Source: Topomyia yanbarensis (lineage: Eukaryota > Arthropoda > Insecta > Diptera > Culicidae). From it: DNA of 64,000 nucleotides. Below, in pieces: positions 11,432 through 22,985 of this stretch. Position numbers and translations under genes: made by a program. The stretch is from positions 366,536,271 through 366,600,270 of the forward strand of contig NC_080672.1 in the NCBI RefSeq assembly GCF_030247195.1, in the 5' to 3' direction. Position 1 is the stretch's first letter; each line of letters begins with the position of its first letter. The notes below the pieces were generated by a model, which was given only the letters and a program-made list of their open reading frames with translations, did no database searches and had not been told where the DNA came from.

Positions 11432-12638
11432 CAAGCATGGGAAAAATCGCATCGTGAACCGATCGTTCGCGCTTCGCAAGCAAGCTTTCTTCAGTTGTGA
11501 TGCATTCTGTTAGCTTCGAAAATGATACCTAGCAACCTGTCGTTACGGACACATGCGATTCAAAGCTATAACAACCAACGAAGAAGCACATCAGTTGTGT
11601 TTTAATTGTTTCCTTCCCCAACGCGGATGGCTTCGTTCGCGAAGCTCTTCTCGAGCGGTTCGCGGTTTGCATAGGATTTTCATTATACAGTTTTATTTCA
11701 TTTTCATATACGCACAATATAATTAATACTTGGAAAACCATATACTATTTTAAAACTAGCTGATAATCAATGGTTTTAAAAATTTGCAACAATGCACTGC
11801 TAACAAATAGGCCGCAAGGACCTTCAGTAGATCAAATTGCTAGTAGTGTATCACAAAACTACCCATAACGCGATCTGTCAGCAAAAAAATCCAGTGCAAA
11901 AATAGGTACTATGTTTTAATCATGCATGAAGAAACCTTTGTGAGCTTCGCGAAGCTACGTGACAAACATTCACGAGCGAAGAATTGACGCTGCTCTTAAA
12001 TTTTTTAAGTTTCACTTTTGATTCGCAGTTTGCCCATCTAGTGACCTGCTCTGAAGTTATTTGACTTCTCCCTTCATGCGTTGATTATGGTTAATTAGTG
12101 AGCACAAAATTTTGACTACTTTGTGATCCACAGTTAGCAACAGTCGCGCGAGTGAACGAATTTTCCCATGCTTGCCTGAGTGTATATGTATTGAGAGAAA
12201 AACTAACTTTAAATATTTAACTGAAAAAATCGCATAGTTGGCAGCACTGCCGGCAAAAAATAATATTATTTCTAGACTCCTTGAACAATTTTCTTCAAAA
12301 GCCACGGTTTGATTCTAGAGTAAATAGAACCGGAGATATGATCAAAAGAAAATCAAGTGTTTTGGCAATTTACCATAACGGGGGGTGCTCCCATGACCCG
12401 AGGGGTGGTTCAATTGACACAAAAATTTGGGTTTTTATATATTGGCCCTAGATGAACAATTCTTTCAAATTTGGTTCAAATCCGTGAAGGTCGATTTCAA
12501 GTTTGCATCTTTTTTTTATCACTTCGCGTGGAATTACCCACATGTAAGTCAACATAGCTCTGGATTTGTTCTTAAAGTTCAAATTACATGTTTACTTTAG
12601 ATTTCAATAGTATAAATAATGACCGAGAAAAAGTACAT

Positions 12639-12803
12639 TCCGGGAAATAGTATTCCGGGAAATGGTACATTCCGGGAAATGATATTCTGGGAGATGGTAC
12701 ATTCCGGGAAATGGTTTTCCGGGAAATGGTACATTCCGGGAAATGGTTTTCTGGGAAATGACATTCCAGAAAATGGTTTTCCGGGAAATGGTAAACCGGG
12801 AAT
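12639..12803. repeat. Minisatellite of TTCCCGGAA-type units, inverted relative to 7866-8040
   Basis: Units read GGTACATTCCGGGAAAT and GGTTTTCCGGGAAAT. The outer flank (accgggaatcgacgtacaa) corresponds to the inverted flank of the array at 7866, so the two are copies of one repeat family. Confidence 0.8.
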
Positions 12804-13439
12804 CGACGTACAATCGCTCAAGCCACTAAGTCATTGACACGGAACTACACTTTGGCCTTGGGAACTACACCAGTTTTCAGTCACCTCCTGCAACATGGGA
12901 GCGGAAATCCAGTAGCTCAATTCTTGGCACAATGCCACACGGCCTATTTGATAATCGAAACCCAGCAAAACTTCACCGAACTACCATCAGCCGAAAGTCT
13001 CAACAAACCCTCAGCCAACAAAAATCCGGCAAAATAACGTCGAACATTATTGAGAATATTTTAAACCCACTCAACAATTTTAACCATAGCACGGGTCGCA
13101 TGCTACTATGGATTTGGGGTTCCCTGTTTGGAGGGTTTTTACCACCCTAACAGGTGGCCCGTAGAGTAATTTTTAGCCGGTTGAACCACTACCGACACTA
13201 CACGGCTTATCTAGGCTGCTCGGAGAAAGAAGCTAACTTTGAAGGACAGCTTGCGTAGATAGCCGAGCAACCGCCCGCATTTCTTCTTTTGTATTAATCG
13301 CTCGTGGTTTTCTCAATAGCTACTGTTTCTTGCCCGCTCGTCCTCGTTGTATGACAGATCTGCCGAGGTGTCAATTCATCCGGATCAGCCGTCCAATTTG
13401 ACGATTCCCGTGTGGAGGCACTCAATCGACTAGCGGAGA
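12804..13439. other. Unassigned intergenic DNA
   Basis: Short ORFs only, with no recognisable domain. No clear terminal repeats. Confidence 0.4.
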
Positions 13440-13650
13440 CGGACCCCTTAGAAATCACCCTGGGTTGCTGCGGACCCCCACGAATAAACATCAATTTTGC
13501 ATGCTATCAAAATGTTATTTTCAGTTTGTTAGGAAACAAGACTTGAAATTTCAATATGCACTGGGTAAATACATTTTTGTTCGCGGACCCCCAACAACGA
13601 CTTCACGGCCCCCTAGGGGTCCGCGGACCCCAGGTTGAGAATCACTGATC
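13440..13650. mobile_element. hAT-type MITE remnant
   Basis: The right end reads GGGGTCCGCGGACCCC then AGGTTGAGAATCACTG, the form of a common hAT terminus (CAGTGATTCTCAACCT inverted). A related GCTGCGGACCCCC block lies near 13465. The outer left terminus is missing or degraded. Confidence 0.55.
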
Positions 13651-13739
13651 TAAATCATTGCGACATGGCACGGCAACTGTTGTGGTACTCAAGTTCTTTT
13701 TTATAACGGTGACTGGAATGAAGGCAATCCAAGTGATGG

Positions 13740-14092
13740 GCGGTTCCCCTGTCCAATAGTGTATAGAAGGCTTCGTGATCTCCAAGATCAACGGTATGTT
13801 ATAGGTCCCCTAGGTGGACACTAGAGCAATTGGATACTGGACGTACTAACCAACTCGTTAACCGGACGAATGCCGGTTGTTTTGGTAGTTGGCAGACTTC
13901 AACGCTTGGGTCATAGACTCGGGTAGCAGGCTCATCAACGTAAGAGGTTACAGCTTGTTAGTAGCTCCGGCGAAGCTGGATGTAAGGCTGTACAACGAAG
14001 TTTCCGCCAGCACATTACGTGAAGATGGTTGGGAATCCATCATCGATGTAACGTTCTGTAGTCCGTCGCTGATGAATAGCATTAATTGGCTA
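13740..14092 (+). pseudogene. Decayed R1-type retrotransposon, endonuclease part
   Basis: Broken frames resemble the endonuclease of the tandem elements at 38-53 kb: ISKINGM (about 13780), a DFNAWVIDSGSRLI block (about 13892), and IIDVTFCSPSLMNSINW (about 14040-14090). The reading stops at a 12-bp site (attaattggcta, 14081-14092) that is repeated at 20573-20584, where the same ORF resumes. It is therefore the left half of an element split by the I-clade insertion. Confidence 0.75.
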
Positions 14093-14917
14093 TTTTTTTT
14101 TTATTCAAATCGTTTATTTGATAAGGCACGTTGCGTTAGCTTAAAGGTGCCAATTTTGTTTTGTTTTACATTTTAAATTGCTTAAAACTAGGGGATTACA
14201 TATTGATTTTTTTAAAATGAAACTAATGCGATTTTATAGCTATCTTATATATCTACACAAGGGGATAATATTATTTTCGTAAGATTAGGGGGGTCATTTA
14301 GTTTTTGTGGCAATATGGTTTGACATTTTTATCAGTGAGATTATTGGAGCAAATAATGTTTAACTAAGGGGGACAATTTTTTACGACTAACTTAAAACTA
14401 GGAATAACTAGAGGGCATGATTGAATTTTGTAAAGATTCGTAATTATAGTTATTTTTGTGGGTAGTAGAGTTGGGCATTTTCAACGAGATTATATAATAT
14501 AATAGTTAAAACTAGAAGAGACAAGAAGAGCTAAATGCTTCGTGATGATATTGGGGGGGGGGAGGGGTAGGGGTGTTACTTCTGGGTATAAGAGTCAGGG
14601 GAGGGAGGGTAGACAAAGATGGCAGGGAGAGAAAATTATTTCAGTTTCAGGCATCGTGAGATCAACGGGTGGATCACAAACTCGGGTGGCCTTCATCAGG
14701 GGAATCATGTACTGGGACGCCGGGTGGTCCTCCTCAAGATGGCAGGGGTTTTTCCAAACGATTTCGTAGTACGGCTCAGATGTGGATCGGCTACATTTCG
14801 AGTTAAGCGTGTTATGTTCGTGCCGTAGGTCCCGTGTTTGTTGGCTCATTCGATACAGATGCTTTGATACAGGTGGAAGAGGGTTCTGAGAATGATAAGG
14901 AAAATAACAAGGGGCAG

Positions 14918-17900
14918 TTAGACTTGTATATTGATGGTTTTCACAAAGGTGTATATAAGGGACATATAGAGGACATCGCGGCTTGCCAGCACATCTCGAA
15001 CCGGGACGTTGGTTGGTCTTCCTCGGGCCCGCAGGGTATCCATTAGCCGAGACCTAGCGGAACTGTACTCGGTGCACGCCCAGACAATGTGCTCGATGTC
15101 GTGATAGCCGTCGCCACAAGCGCAGATACCACTATCCACGAGCCCAATACGCCGGAGATGTGCATCCAGCGTGTAATGGTTTGCCATGAGTCGGGACATC
15201 ACACGAATGAAGTCACGACCCACATCCATCCCCTTGAACCAAGGTTTCGTCGATACCTTAGGGATTATCGAATGTAGCCACCTTCCCAGCTCTCCACTGC
15301 TCCACGAAGTTTGCCAACTTTCGAGGGTTCTCTGATGAGTAATACTGAAAAATTCGCTGAAGCAAATTGGTCTTTCGTAAACGTCTCCTTCTAAGGCACC
15401 CACCTTAGCTAAGGAGTCTGCCTTCTCATTGCCCGGAATGGAGCAATGAGAAGGGACCCATACCAAGGTAATCTGGAAAGAGTTGTCAGATAAAGCACTC
15501 AGTAGCTCCCGTATTTTCCCCAAAAAATACGAGGAGTGCTTTCCATGTTTCATCGAGCGAATAGCGTCAATGGAACTGAGGCTATCCAAAACGATGAAGT
15601 AATGGCCTGCGGGTAATGTTTCAATGACTCCAAGGGTATACACTCAAGTTTTTTTTACGCGGTTTTTTTTTGCGCGGTATTTTTTACGCGGTTTTTTTTT
15701 ACGCGGATTTTGAAATTTACGCGGTTTTCATTTACGCGGATTTTGAAATTTACGCGGTTTTCATTTACGCGGTTTTTGAAATTTACGCGGTTTTCATTTA
15801 CGCGGATTTTGGAATTTACGCGGTATCCATCAATGAGGTTCCCTTTATCGCGGATTCTTAAATTTAAGTGGTCTTCATTTACGCGGATTTAGAAATTTAC
15901 GCGGTTTTCATTTACGCGGATTTTGAAATTTACGCGGTTTTCATTTACGCGGATTTTGAAATTTACGCGGTTTTCATTTACGCGGATTTTGAAATTTACG
16001 CGGTTTTCATTTACGCGGCTCGTATCCCCCGCGTAAAAAAAAACCTGAGTGTACTGAATGGCAGCTAGTTCTGCGGCGTAAACTGAAGCAGGGTCACTGA
16101 GTTTGTAGGAGGTGGTGAACTTTTGATTGAAAATACCGAAGCCAGTGGATCCTTCGAGTTTTGATCCGTCAGTATAAAACATCTTAGAACAGTCGACTTC
16201 TCGGAATTTATTAAAAAAAATGTTTGGAACCACTTGTGGGCGTATGTGGTCCGGAATTCCACTAATCTCGTCTTTCATGGATGTGTCGAAGAAAACAGTA
16301 GATTCAGAAGTATTTATGAAATGCACACGGTTGGGATTGTAAGAAGAAGGGTTAATATTCTGCGCCATGTAGTCAAAGTACAGGGACATGAAACGGGTCT
16401 GAGAATTGAGCTCAACAAGCCTTTCGAAATTTTCAATCACGACCGGGTTCAAGATATCGCATCGAATGAGCAATCGATATGAGAGTTCCCAAAATCGATT
16501 TTTCAACGGGAGAACGCCCGACAGCACTTCGAGACTCATCGTATGGGTCGACTGCATGCACCCTAAGGCGATACGCAAACAACGATACTGAATTCTTTCG
16601 AGTTTGATGAAATGTATGTTCGCGGCGGAGCGAAAGCAGAAGCATCCGTATTCCATTACCGACAGTATCGTTGTTTGATACAACCTAATTAGGTCTCCTG
16701 GGTGGGCACCCCACCATGTTCCGGTTATTGTACGAAGAAAGTTGATCCTTTGTTGGCATTTCTGTTTCAGATACCGAATATGGCATCCCCAAGTACCTTT
16801 CGAGTCGAACCAGACCCCTAGATATTTTACTGTGAAGACCTGAGCGATAGTTTGACCCATTAATAGAAGCTGTAGTTGTGCTGGTTCACGCTTCCTTGAA
16901 AATACAACTAGCTCAGTTTTCTCCGTGGAGAATTCGATACCCAGCTTAATAGCCCAAGCAGACAAATTGTCCAAGGTATTCTGTAATGGTCCTTGTAGAT
17001 CGACAGCTTTGGGTCCCGTAACAGACACCACGCCATCGTCTGCAAGTTGCCTTAACGTGCAGGAATTGTCAACATTCATCAATGTTGTTGACATAGAAAT
17101 TGTATAAAAGGGGGCTTAGACATGAGCCCTGGGGAAGGCCCATGTAGCTAAATCGTGATGTCGATAAGTCACCATGCGAAAAATGCATGTGCTTTTCCGA
17201 CAACAAGTGGTACAGCTTCTCTGAATGAATGTTGATCGAAACTGAATCAAAAGCCCCCTTAATATCTAGGAACACTGATGCCATCTGCTCTTTGCTATCA
17301 TAGGCCATTTGAATTTCAGTTGAGAGCAACGCAAGACAATCGTTCGTCCCTTTGCCTTTGCGAAAACCAAATTGTGTATCTGACAGTAAGCCATTTGCTT
17401 CAACCCAATTGTCGAGGCGGGATAGGATCATTTTCTCGAACAACTTCCGGATACAGGATAGCATTGCGATCGGACGGTACGAATTGTGGTCGGAGGCTGG
17501 TTTTCCTGGTTTTTGGATGGCGATGACCTTCACTTGTCTCCAATCGAGTGGGACAATGTTAGCCTCGAGAAACTTATTAAATAAGTTCAACAAGCGTCTC
17601 TTGGCAGAGTCAGGCAGATTCTTCAACAAGTTGAATTTGATTCTGTCTGGCCCTGGAGCTTTATTGTTACACGACAAGAGAGCAAGTGAGAACTCCACCA
17701 TCGAAAAAGGTGTTTCGTTCGCGCTATCGTGAGGAGACGCGGCGCGGTAAATCTTCTGTGCCGGGGCGGAATCCGGACAAACCTTCTTGGCGAAATCGAA
17801 TATCCAACGGTTTGAATATTCCACGCTCTCATTAGTACTGTTTCGATTTCGCATACGTCGGGCTGTTCCCCAAAGAGTGCTCATCGATGTTTCTCTCGTT

Positions 17901-18988
17901 AATCCGTCGACGAACCGGCGCCAATAACCGCGTTTTTTGGCTTTCATCAAACTCTTCATTCGCTTGTCTAACGTCGCGTACTGTCGAAAACTAGCGGGTA
18001 ACCCGTCGTTCCGGAAGGTCTTAAACGCGGCGGCCTTCTCTGCGTACATGTCTGAGCACTCTTTATCCCACCAGGGATTGGGAGAACGTTTTTGCATGTT
18101 CGCGCCGGGTACTGGCCTAGTCTGAGCTTGATTCGCGCTGTCGAGAATCAAGCCAGCCAAAAAGCTGTACTCTTCCTCCGGAGGAAGTTCTTGGGTAGAT
18201 TCGATGTTGTCGGATATCGCGGCAGCATAGCTCTTCCAATCGATATTTCGTGTGAGGTTATACGAAATATTGATTGATTTTAATGGCCTTGAACCGTTAT
18301 TGATTGAGACTACAATCGGCAGATGGTCGCTGCCGTGGGGATCAGGAATTACCTTCCACGTGCAATTTAACCGCAGCGATTTTGAGCAAAGGGACAAGTC
18401 TAAGGCGCTCGGGCGCGCTGGAGGAGCAGGAATCCGTGTCATTTCACCCGTGTTTAAAATTGTCAAATTGAAGTTATCGCAAAGATCCTGAATTAAGGAA
18501 GACCGGTTATCATCATAGAGGCAACCCCATGCTGTACCGTGAGAGTTAAAGTCTCCTAAAACTAGTCGCGGTGCTGGCAGGGATTCTAAGATGTCTTGTA
18601 GCCGTCGGTGCCCAACCGCGGTGTTGGGGGGAATATATATGGAAGCTATGCAAAGGCTTTTGCCTTTGGTTGTTACTTGACAAGCGACAACTTCAATACC
18701 TGTTATCGAGGGAAGGTTAATTCTGTAGAAGGAATAGTACTTTTTGATCCCCAAAAGCACTCCTCCATAAGGGGTGTCTCGATCCAGGCGAATAATATTA
18801 AAGTCGTGGAAGTTGAGATCGATGTCGGAAGTTAACCAAGTTTCACATAATGCAAATGCATCGCAACTCAAATTATTTATTAAAATTTTGAAGGAATCGA
18901 TTTTCGGGATGATACTTCTGCAATTCCACTGTAGAACAGTGATCAAATCCGTGACCTCGTTCGATGAGTTAGCCATCGAAGGATACAA
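14918..18988 (-). pseudogene. I-clade ORF2: endonuclease, reverse transcriptase, RNase H (frameshifted and interrupted)
   Basis: Translation starts at 18988, overlapping the end of ORF1. Endonuclease residues visible are QWNCRS, CETWL, LGDFNSHGTAWG and GSDHLPI. RT motifs include APGPDRIKFNLLK, FGFRKGKGTNDCL, FLDIKGAFDSVS (motif A Asp), GLPQGSCLSP and LADDG (catalytic pair). RNase H shows FYTDGSKLEGSTGFGIF, AAELAAIQ, LDSLSSIDAI and WVPSHCSIPGNEKADSLA, so its acidic residues and His are kept. A single-base-type frameshift sits at about 17070-17094, between PQGS and LADD. A 411-bp MITE splits RNase H at 15641-16051. Apart from these two lesions the frame is open, so it is a young loss. Confidence 0.9.
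15641..16051. mobile_element. MITE with internal TTTACGCGG minisatellite, copy 2
   Basis: The ends CACTCAAG.../...CCTGAGTG match the copy at 11136-11431. TA occurs on both sides (15639-15640 and 16052-16053). The interrupted RNase H reading continues in frame across the site if one TA is counted once, so the borders and the TA duplication are exact. It has more internal repeat units than copy 1 (411 against 296 bp). Confidence 0.9.
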
Positions 18989-20297
18989 TCGCTGAGAGGA
19001 GGGGCCATTTAGCAGTCAACTGCTTCAAAAATGTTCTCACTGTAGGGAGAAAAGCTAACATAAGACTTTTAATAGGATCAGTAATATTGAAAGTTTTTAT
19101 TATCCACTCCACTATGTCCGAGAGTTTTATAATTCCAGTGCTGTGATTACTCTCGAACTGAAACAAAGGAACACTTGGGATTTTTGATGTTCCTGGAAGT
19201 GCTGGGAACTCCTCTGAGCTTAATCCTCCGAGACCAGGAGCTAATTGCTTCGGTTTGGTTGCAACACTTCCAATAGATGTGACTTTCGGAGCCCCCTCAA
19301 GGGACACCTTCTGGCCTTTACAAGGAACTTTACGAGAGGAAATGTTCCTCCTCTTCCTATAAATTCTAGGCACCCTGGTAGATGTTCCCTCTTGTGGGTT
19401 ACCAGCCTCGCCCTCGTCAGGAGGCAAGTGAGTATAGATGTTTGCTGAGGATGGTGGCGTAGCATTCTTTAACATTTCTGCGAAAGAATGTTTGGATCGT
19501 CCCGCAAGGGAACGTTTCAGTTTATCCCCGCGTAGTTTGTACGCGGGACATGCCGAGATATCATGCAGACTCTCCGCACAGTAAGGACACTTTTCGGCTT
19601 GCCTACTGCACGAATCATCTAGATGATTCTCCCCGCATTTTCCACAGCGGGCCTTATTGCTACAATGGGTGGCTGTGTGACCCAGTTGTTTACACTTTGT
19701 GCAATTCATGACCCGCGGCACAAACAGACGCACAGGCAGACGAACCCTGTGCAAGAGGACGAAATTTGGCAAAGCGGTACCAGCGAAGGTCACCCGATAA
19801 GAGTTTGATTGGGGGTACGTTTTTGAACCATCCCCCGCAACTACTACTGAGTGCAAACGTTTGCACTCAAGTATTTTAACTGGCTGAAGTAAGCGGTCTC
19901 TGAATCGGCCAACCCCGTACTTCAGCAGATCCTCGCACGTCAAACTCTCATCGGTTACGACGCCTTCGGATTGTACTCTTACCGCCGGAATATACACGTT
20001 ATAATCCCGCGTAAAGTGCTCACAGCAAGCAATATCGTTTGCCTGCTTTGAGTTGGCTAGCAACACCCTTATCTTGTCCGAGCGGACCTTTGAAATTTCG
20101 GTCACAGCCGAGAACCGTTCCGTCAGGTCTCTAGAAATCTGAAGAAGATTCAGTGATTTAGTGTTGGGCCGAAAGAAGACCACAAATGGACCAGTTGAGA
20201 GTTCTGGATAGCATTTGGGCCGGGGGGGAGTCTTACAAGTTGAACCCGATTCAACTTCCATTTGACCATCCGGAGAGGGAACCATAGAAAACGTCAA
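18969..20297 (-). CDS. I-clade ORF1 (Gag-like nucleic-acid-binding protein, 442 aa)
   Basis: The open frame of 442 codons has no visible lesion. Residues 1-190 are the expected RNA-binding-like region. Residues about 199-250 hold three CCHC-type zinc knuckles (CTKCKQLGHTATHC, CGKCGENHLDDSC, CPYCAESLHDISAC), the hallmark of non-LTR ORF1 proteins. The C-terminal part is basic and Pro/Ser-rich, with LSSEEFPALPGTSK. It would form ribonucleoprotein with the element RNA. The stop lies inside the start region of ORF2 (20-bp overlap, 18969-18988), suggesting coupled translation or reinitiation as in I elements. The start Met at 20297 is the first in frame. Confidence 0.88.
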   Translation of the reverse strand: MTFSMVPSPDGQMEVESGSTCKTPPRPKCYPELSTGPFVVFFRPNTKSLNLLQISRDLTERFSAVTEISKVRSDKIRVLLANSKQANDIACCEHFTRDYNVYIPAVRVQSEGVVTDESLTCEDLLKYGVGRFRDRLLQPVKILECKRLHSVVVAGDGSKTYPQSNSYRVTFAGTALPNFVLLHRVRLPVRLFVPRVMNCTKCKQLGHTATHCSNKARCGKCGENHLDDSCSRQAEKCPYCAESLHDISACPAYKLRGDKLKRSLAGRSKHSFAEMLKNATPPSSANIYTHLPPDEGEAGNPQEGTSTRVPRIYRKRRNISSRKVPCKGQKVSLEGAPKVTSIGSVATKPKQLAPGLGGLSSEEFPALPGTSKIPSVPLFQFESNHSTGIIKLSDIVEWIIKTFNITDPIKSLMLAFLPTVRTFLKQLTAKWPLLSAIVSFDG

Positions 20298-20584
20298 CGC
20301 ACGGGGTCAGCGCCCGCGCAGACGAAAGAAAGCAATAAATGTGTTACAAAAGACAAAAAACACTTAGCTTTAAACTGGTGTCCAACGACGAACCGATCCA
20401 GCTTATATAGCTGGCTATTGTTTAATCCTCACACGCGAACAAAAGACTGAGGACCGAACCGAACTGGCAAAATAACCTTGAATGCGGATTAACACTATTC
20501 TTTATCGCCTCACACAGCACTACGGACTAGAAAAAACAACCTCTGTCTCGATGGAGAGCTCGAAAACGAATGATTAATTGGCTA

Positions 20585-22640
20585 GTTAGTGAGCAGTACA
20601 CACATAGTGACCACCAAGCGATCCACTACATCATTTGGTGGCGAAATTGTACGGTAACGCCGAGAGTGAGGACTGGCGAGCGGAAGTGGAAAATAAAGGA
20701 CTTCGACAAGGATATTTTTGTTGAAGCAGACAGCATCGCTCCAACTCCGAAGAGCATCCGGCGTATTGGTGGAACACCCTCTGTGCTGCCTGCAGAAAAG
20801 CCAGAATACACGTTCAGAGAATAAGATCTGAAGTAATCAGATAAGAGCCTAAGGTGACATTCCGAGCTACCACAACCGATTTTAAACTTGAGATTGTGCT
20901 GAGCAAGTCCACCTGCTAATTGTAACAGTGCAGAGCAGTCGCCAACCCTAAGGATCCAACAATGCCATATGACGAAAAGTGCGCTGATAAATTGAAGATT
21001 ATCGTGGAGGGCCTCTTCCCAAAGTATTACCCAACCGCAAGGCCACCTACACCGTACGTCGATGCAGATGGTGGAAAAATTGGTGGCAAGCGGGTCTGCA
21101 ACGACGAGCTCCTTACAGTGGCAAAAAGACTGAAGAAGAACAAAGCTCCCGGTCCGGGCGGTATCCAAACCTTAACAACTTCTATGAAAAGCGTCATCCT
21201 CAACAGGTTGGCGAGCTACGCGAATAGTGAGAACGGGCTATCGCAGAGGCAGTTCGCATTCCGGAAAGGTATCTCGACGGTGGATGTAATTCGCACAGTC
21301 ATCGCGAGCACGGAGAAGGCATCGAAGCAACAGAGAACGGGTAATCGCTACTGTGTCGTGATAATGATCGACGTGAAGGATGCGTTCAACTACGCCACCT
21401 GTGCAAGGTTCAGAGAAGCCACCTTCAAAACCGAGTGCTGGTCTACGATACGATCATGTGAAAGATGCCGATTAGGGTCAAGTGGGGGTAGCTTAGGGCT
21501 CCATACTCGGCCTAGCACTGTGGAATATGATGTACAACAGTGTTAATACTGGAACTGCCTAGGAGAGATCTTTCCTGGTGGGTGTCACATCATCAAAACC
21601 GAGGTATGGCGTTTCGACCTGGACTGCTGCACTGAACTTGTAGGAAAATGTAGTTGGCATTATTAGCCCAAATCTAAGAGATGAATGAAATGATCCAACC
21701 GGCATGCAGTGGCAAGTGAAATAGTATGATAGTGTGCACGCTCACCCGATTGTTGCTGACATCACGGACTTATGCAGGATACCCATTCGCACGTCGCCGG
21801 TACGATCGATGTTCCGGTGCTAGATCTGTGATAAGACATCGTGCGCGTAATTCGACGTGGATACTCCTTCGGAAGTACAGGTGTGCCTTGAAGAAACCGC
21901 ACTCGTGTGGCGTGTCTAAAGGTTTCAATGCGTGGTACGCTTTGGATATCCGAAACAGTTATTAGTGGCCACACGTTTCAGCACATTGGCCACTGTTCAC
22001 TCTCATGCAGCCGATGTCTGGATTCTGAGGTGGGCTTGAACCGAATTCACTAGAGATTCTGCTTCTGGAACTATGCCGCTTCACGTCGAACTATACAATC
22101 GACACACTCCTTATTTCGGTGAACAAAAAAACGCAATGGTGGACGATTGAGCGTGCTCACTATTGGCTACCGTCCTGCGAGCCTTCACACAGCCGAACAA
22201 CAAATGAGTCGCTAAAAATTCCAAAAGGCTAGTTTACAGTTCGGGAAACGTGCAACGGGATTTGGGTCCCTGTGTATTTTAAATGGAGCTCGGGATTTCA
22301 AATCTCGTGGCGGGAAATAAGTCTTCACAAAAGTGACAGCTTTCATGAAGTGTAAATCCAACCGCGGGAAACATCACGGGATTTCAAAAGTCTCCACACA
22401 AAAATCCGGACGGGAACAATTCAACAAAAATGGAAGAATGGAATAACGCAGAGAATGGAAGGTGCACTCACCGATTGTCCCAAATGTGCATAGCAAGCAT
22501 GGAGTGGTGAACTAGCATATGACGCAGTTCTCTCCGGACATGGCTACGTCTGGTTGGGACATGCTTCGTTACTCCTTTGCCCGGAGTGTGTAAATGTGCA
22601 AGAGGCACCGGAACACGTGGGCTTCGAGTTCGAGGATCTT
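20585..22640 (+). pseudogene. Decayed R1-type retrotransposon, endonuclease end to C-terminal finger
   Basis: The frame resumes after the I insertion with YTHSDHQAI (the endonuclease SDH motif). At 20962-21420 the RT start follows: CADKLKIIVEGLFP, NKAPGPGGIQ, FAFRKGISTVDVIR and MIDVKDAFNYA. From about 21430 it is riddled with stops. Near 22495-22640 a frame reads YDAVLSGHGYVW then LCPECVNVQEAPEHVG, the C-terminal zinc finger of R1-type ORF2. It is more diverged than the tandem copies at 38-53 kb. Confidence 0.75.
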
Positions 22641-22985
22641 CCATAGCTATCCATATTTTCACCTGACGAAAAATGTTGAGGAAATCCACTCGCCACGCTA
22701 GGTCATTATCTTCGAATGCCGCATCCAGTTTCGTCTCCCACACTTCACGAGCTGTTCTCACTTCTTTCGCACGAACTATTGCACATTTCCGCTGGTCAAC
22801 GGCTGGTACCGTTCCGTCTGCATTCGGGACAGGCTTCACCGCTGCCGAAAGCTCTCTACCTCCAAATACGCATCGACAGCGAACATCCAGGCTGACCAAT
22901 TTTCTTGACCCTTCATACGTTCGATTGATGGTAGACTAGAGAGATTCTGGACTTGCTACGGGATCAGTCGATGATTTCTGCTCCT
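22640..22985 (-). pseudogene. Ty1/copia-type gag remnant
   Basis: Across two minus-strand frames the sequence resembles the N-terminal gag region of copia elements: MKGQENWSAWMFAVDAYLEV, then AAVKPVPNADGTVP and TAREVWETKLDAAFEDNDLA. This matches the usual pattern of a G-x-NW/Y-x-W-x-F motif and a later A-x-E-x-W motif. Frames are broken; no protease, integrase or LTR was found nearby. Confidence 0.55.

Larger units (their letters stand above)
10580..12540. mobile_element. Composite element with about 110-bp terminal inverted repeats
   Basis: The sequence at 10580-10694 (TGGGTCATTCC...ATTTTTGTGACA) recurs inverted at 12420-12540, including the shared block cgaccttcacggatttgaac. The interior (about 1.7 kb) contains two younger insertions, at 10718-11036 and 11136-11431. 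No transposase was recognised. It could be one large non-autonomous element or two inverted copies of a smaller repeat. Confidence 0.5.
14093..20572 (-). mobile_element. Near full-length I-clade non-LTR retrotransposon
   Basis: The element is inserted in minus orientation between 12-bp target duplications (14081-14092 and 20573-20584, attaattggcta). The 3' end at 14093 is an A-rich tail (poly-T on the plus strand). Order on the minus strand: 5'UTR (20572-20298), ORF1 with zinc knuckles, ORF2 with APE endonuclease, RT, RNase H, and a 3'UTR of about 820 bp (14917-14093). RNase H plus LADD-type RT and overlapping ORFs place it with I factor/MosquI-like elements. It is about 6.07 kb without the nested MITE. 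One frameshift and the MITE inactivate ORF2. Confidence 0.9.

Noticed and set aside
11180..11479. Repetitive ORFs such as VNENRVNFKIR and FTRFSFTRILK
   Set aside because: They are translations of the ACGCGG minisatellite and occur in several frames on both strands.
20626..21168. 180-codon minus-strand frame
   Set aside because: It is antisense to the decayed R1-type RT, whose motifs are on the plus strand.
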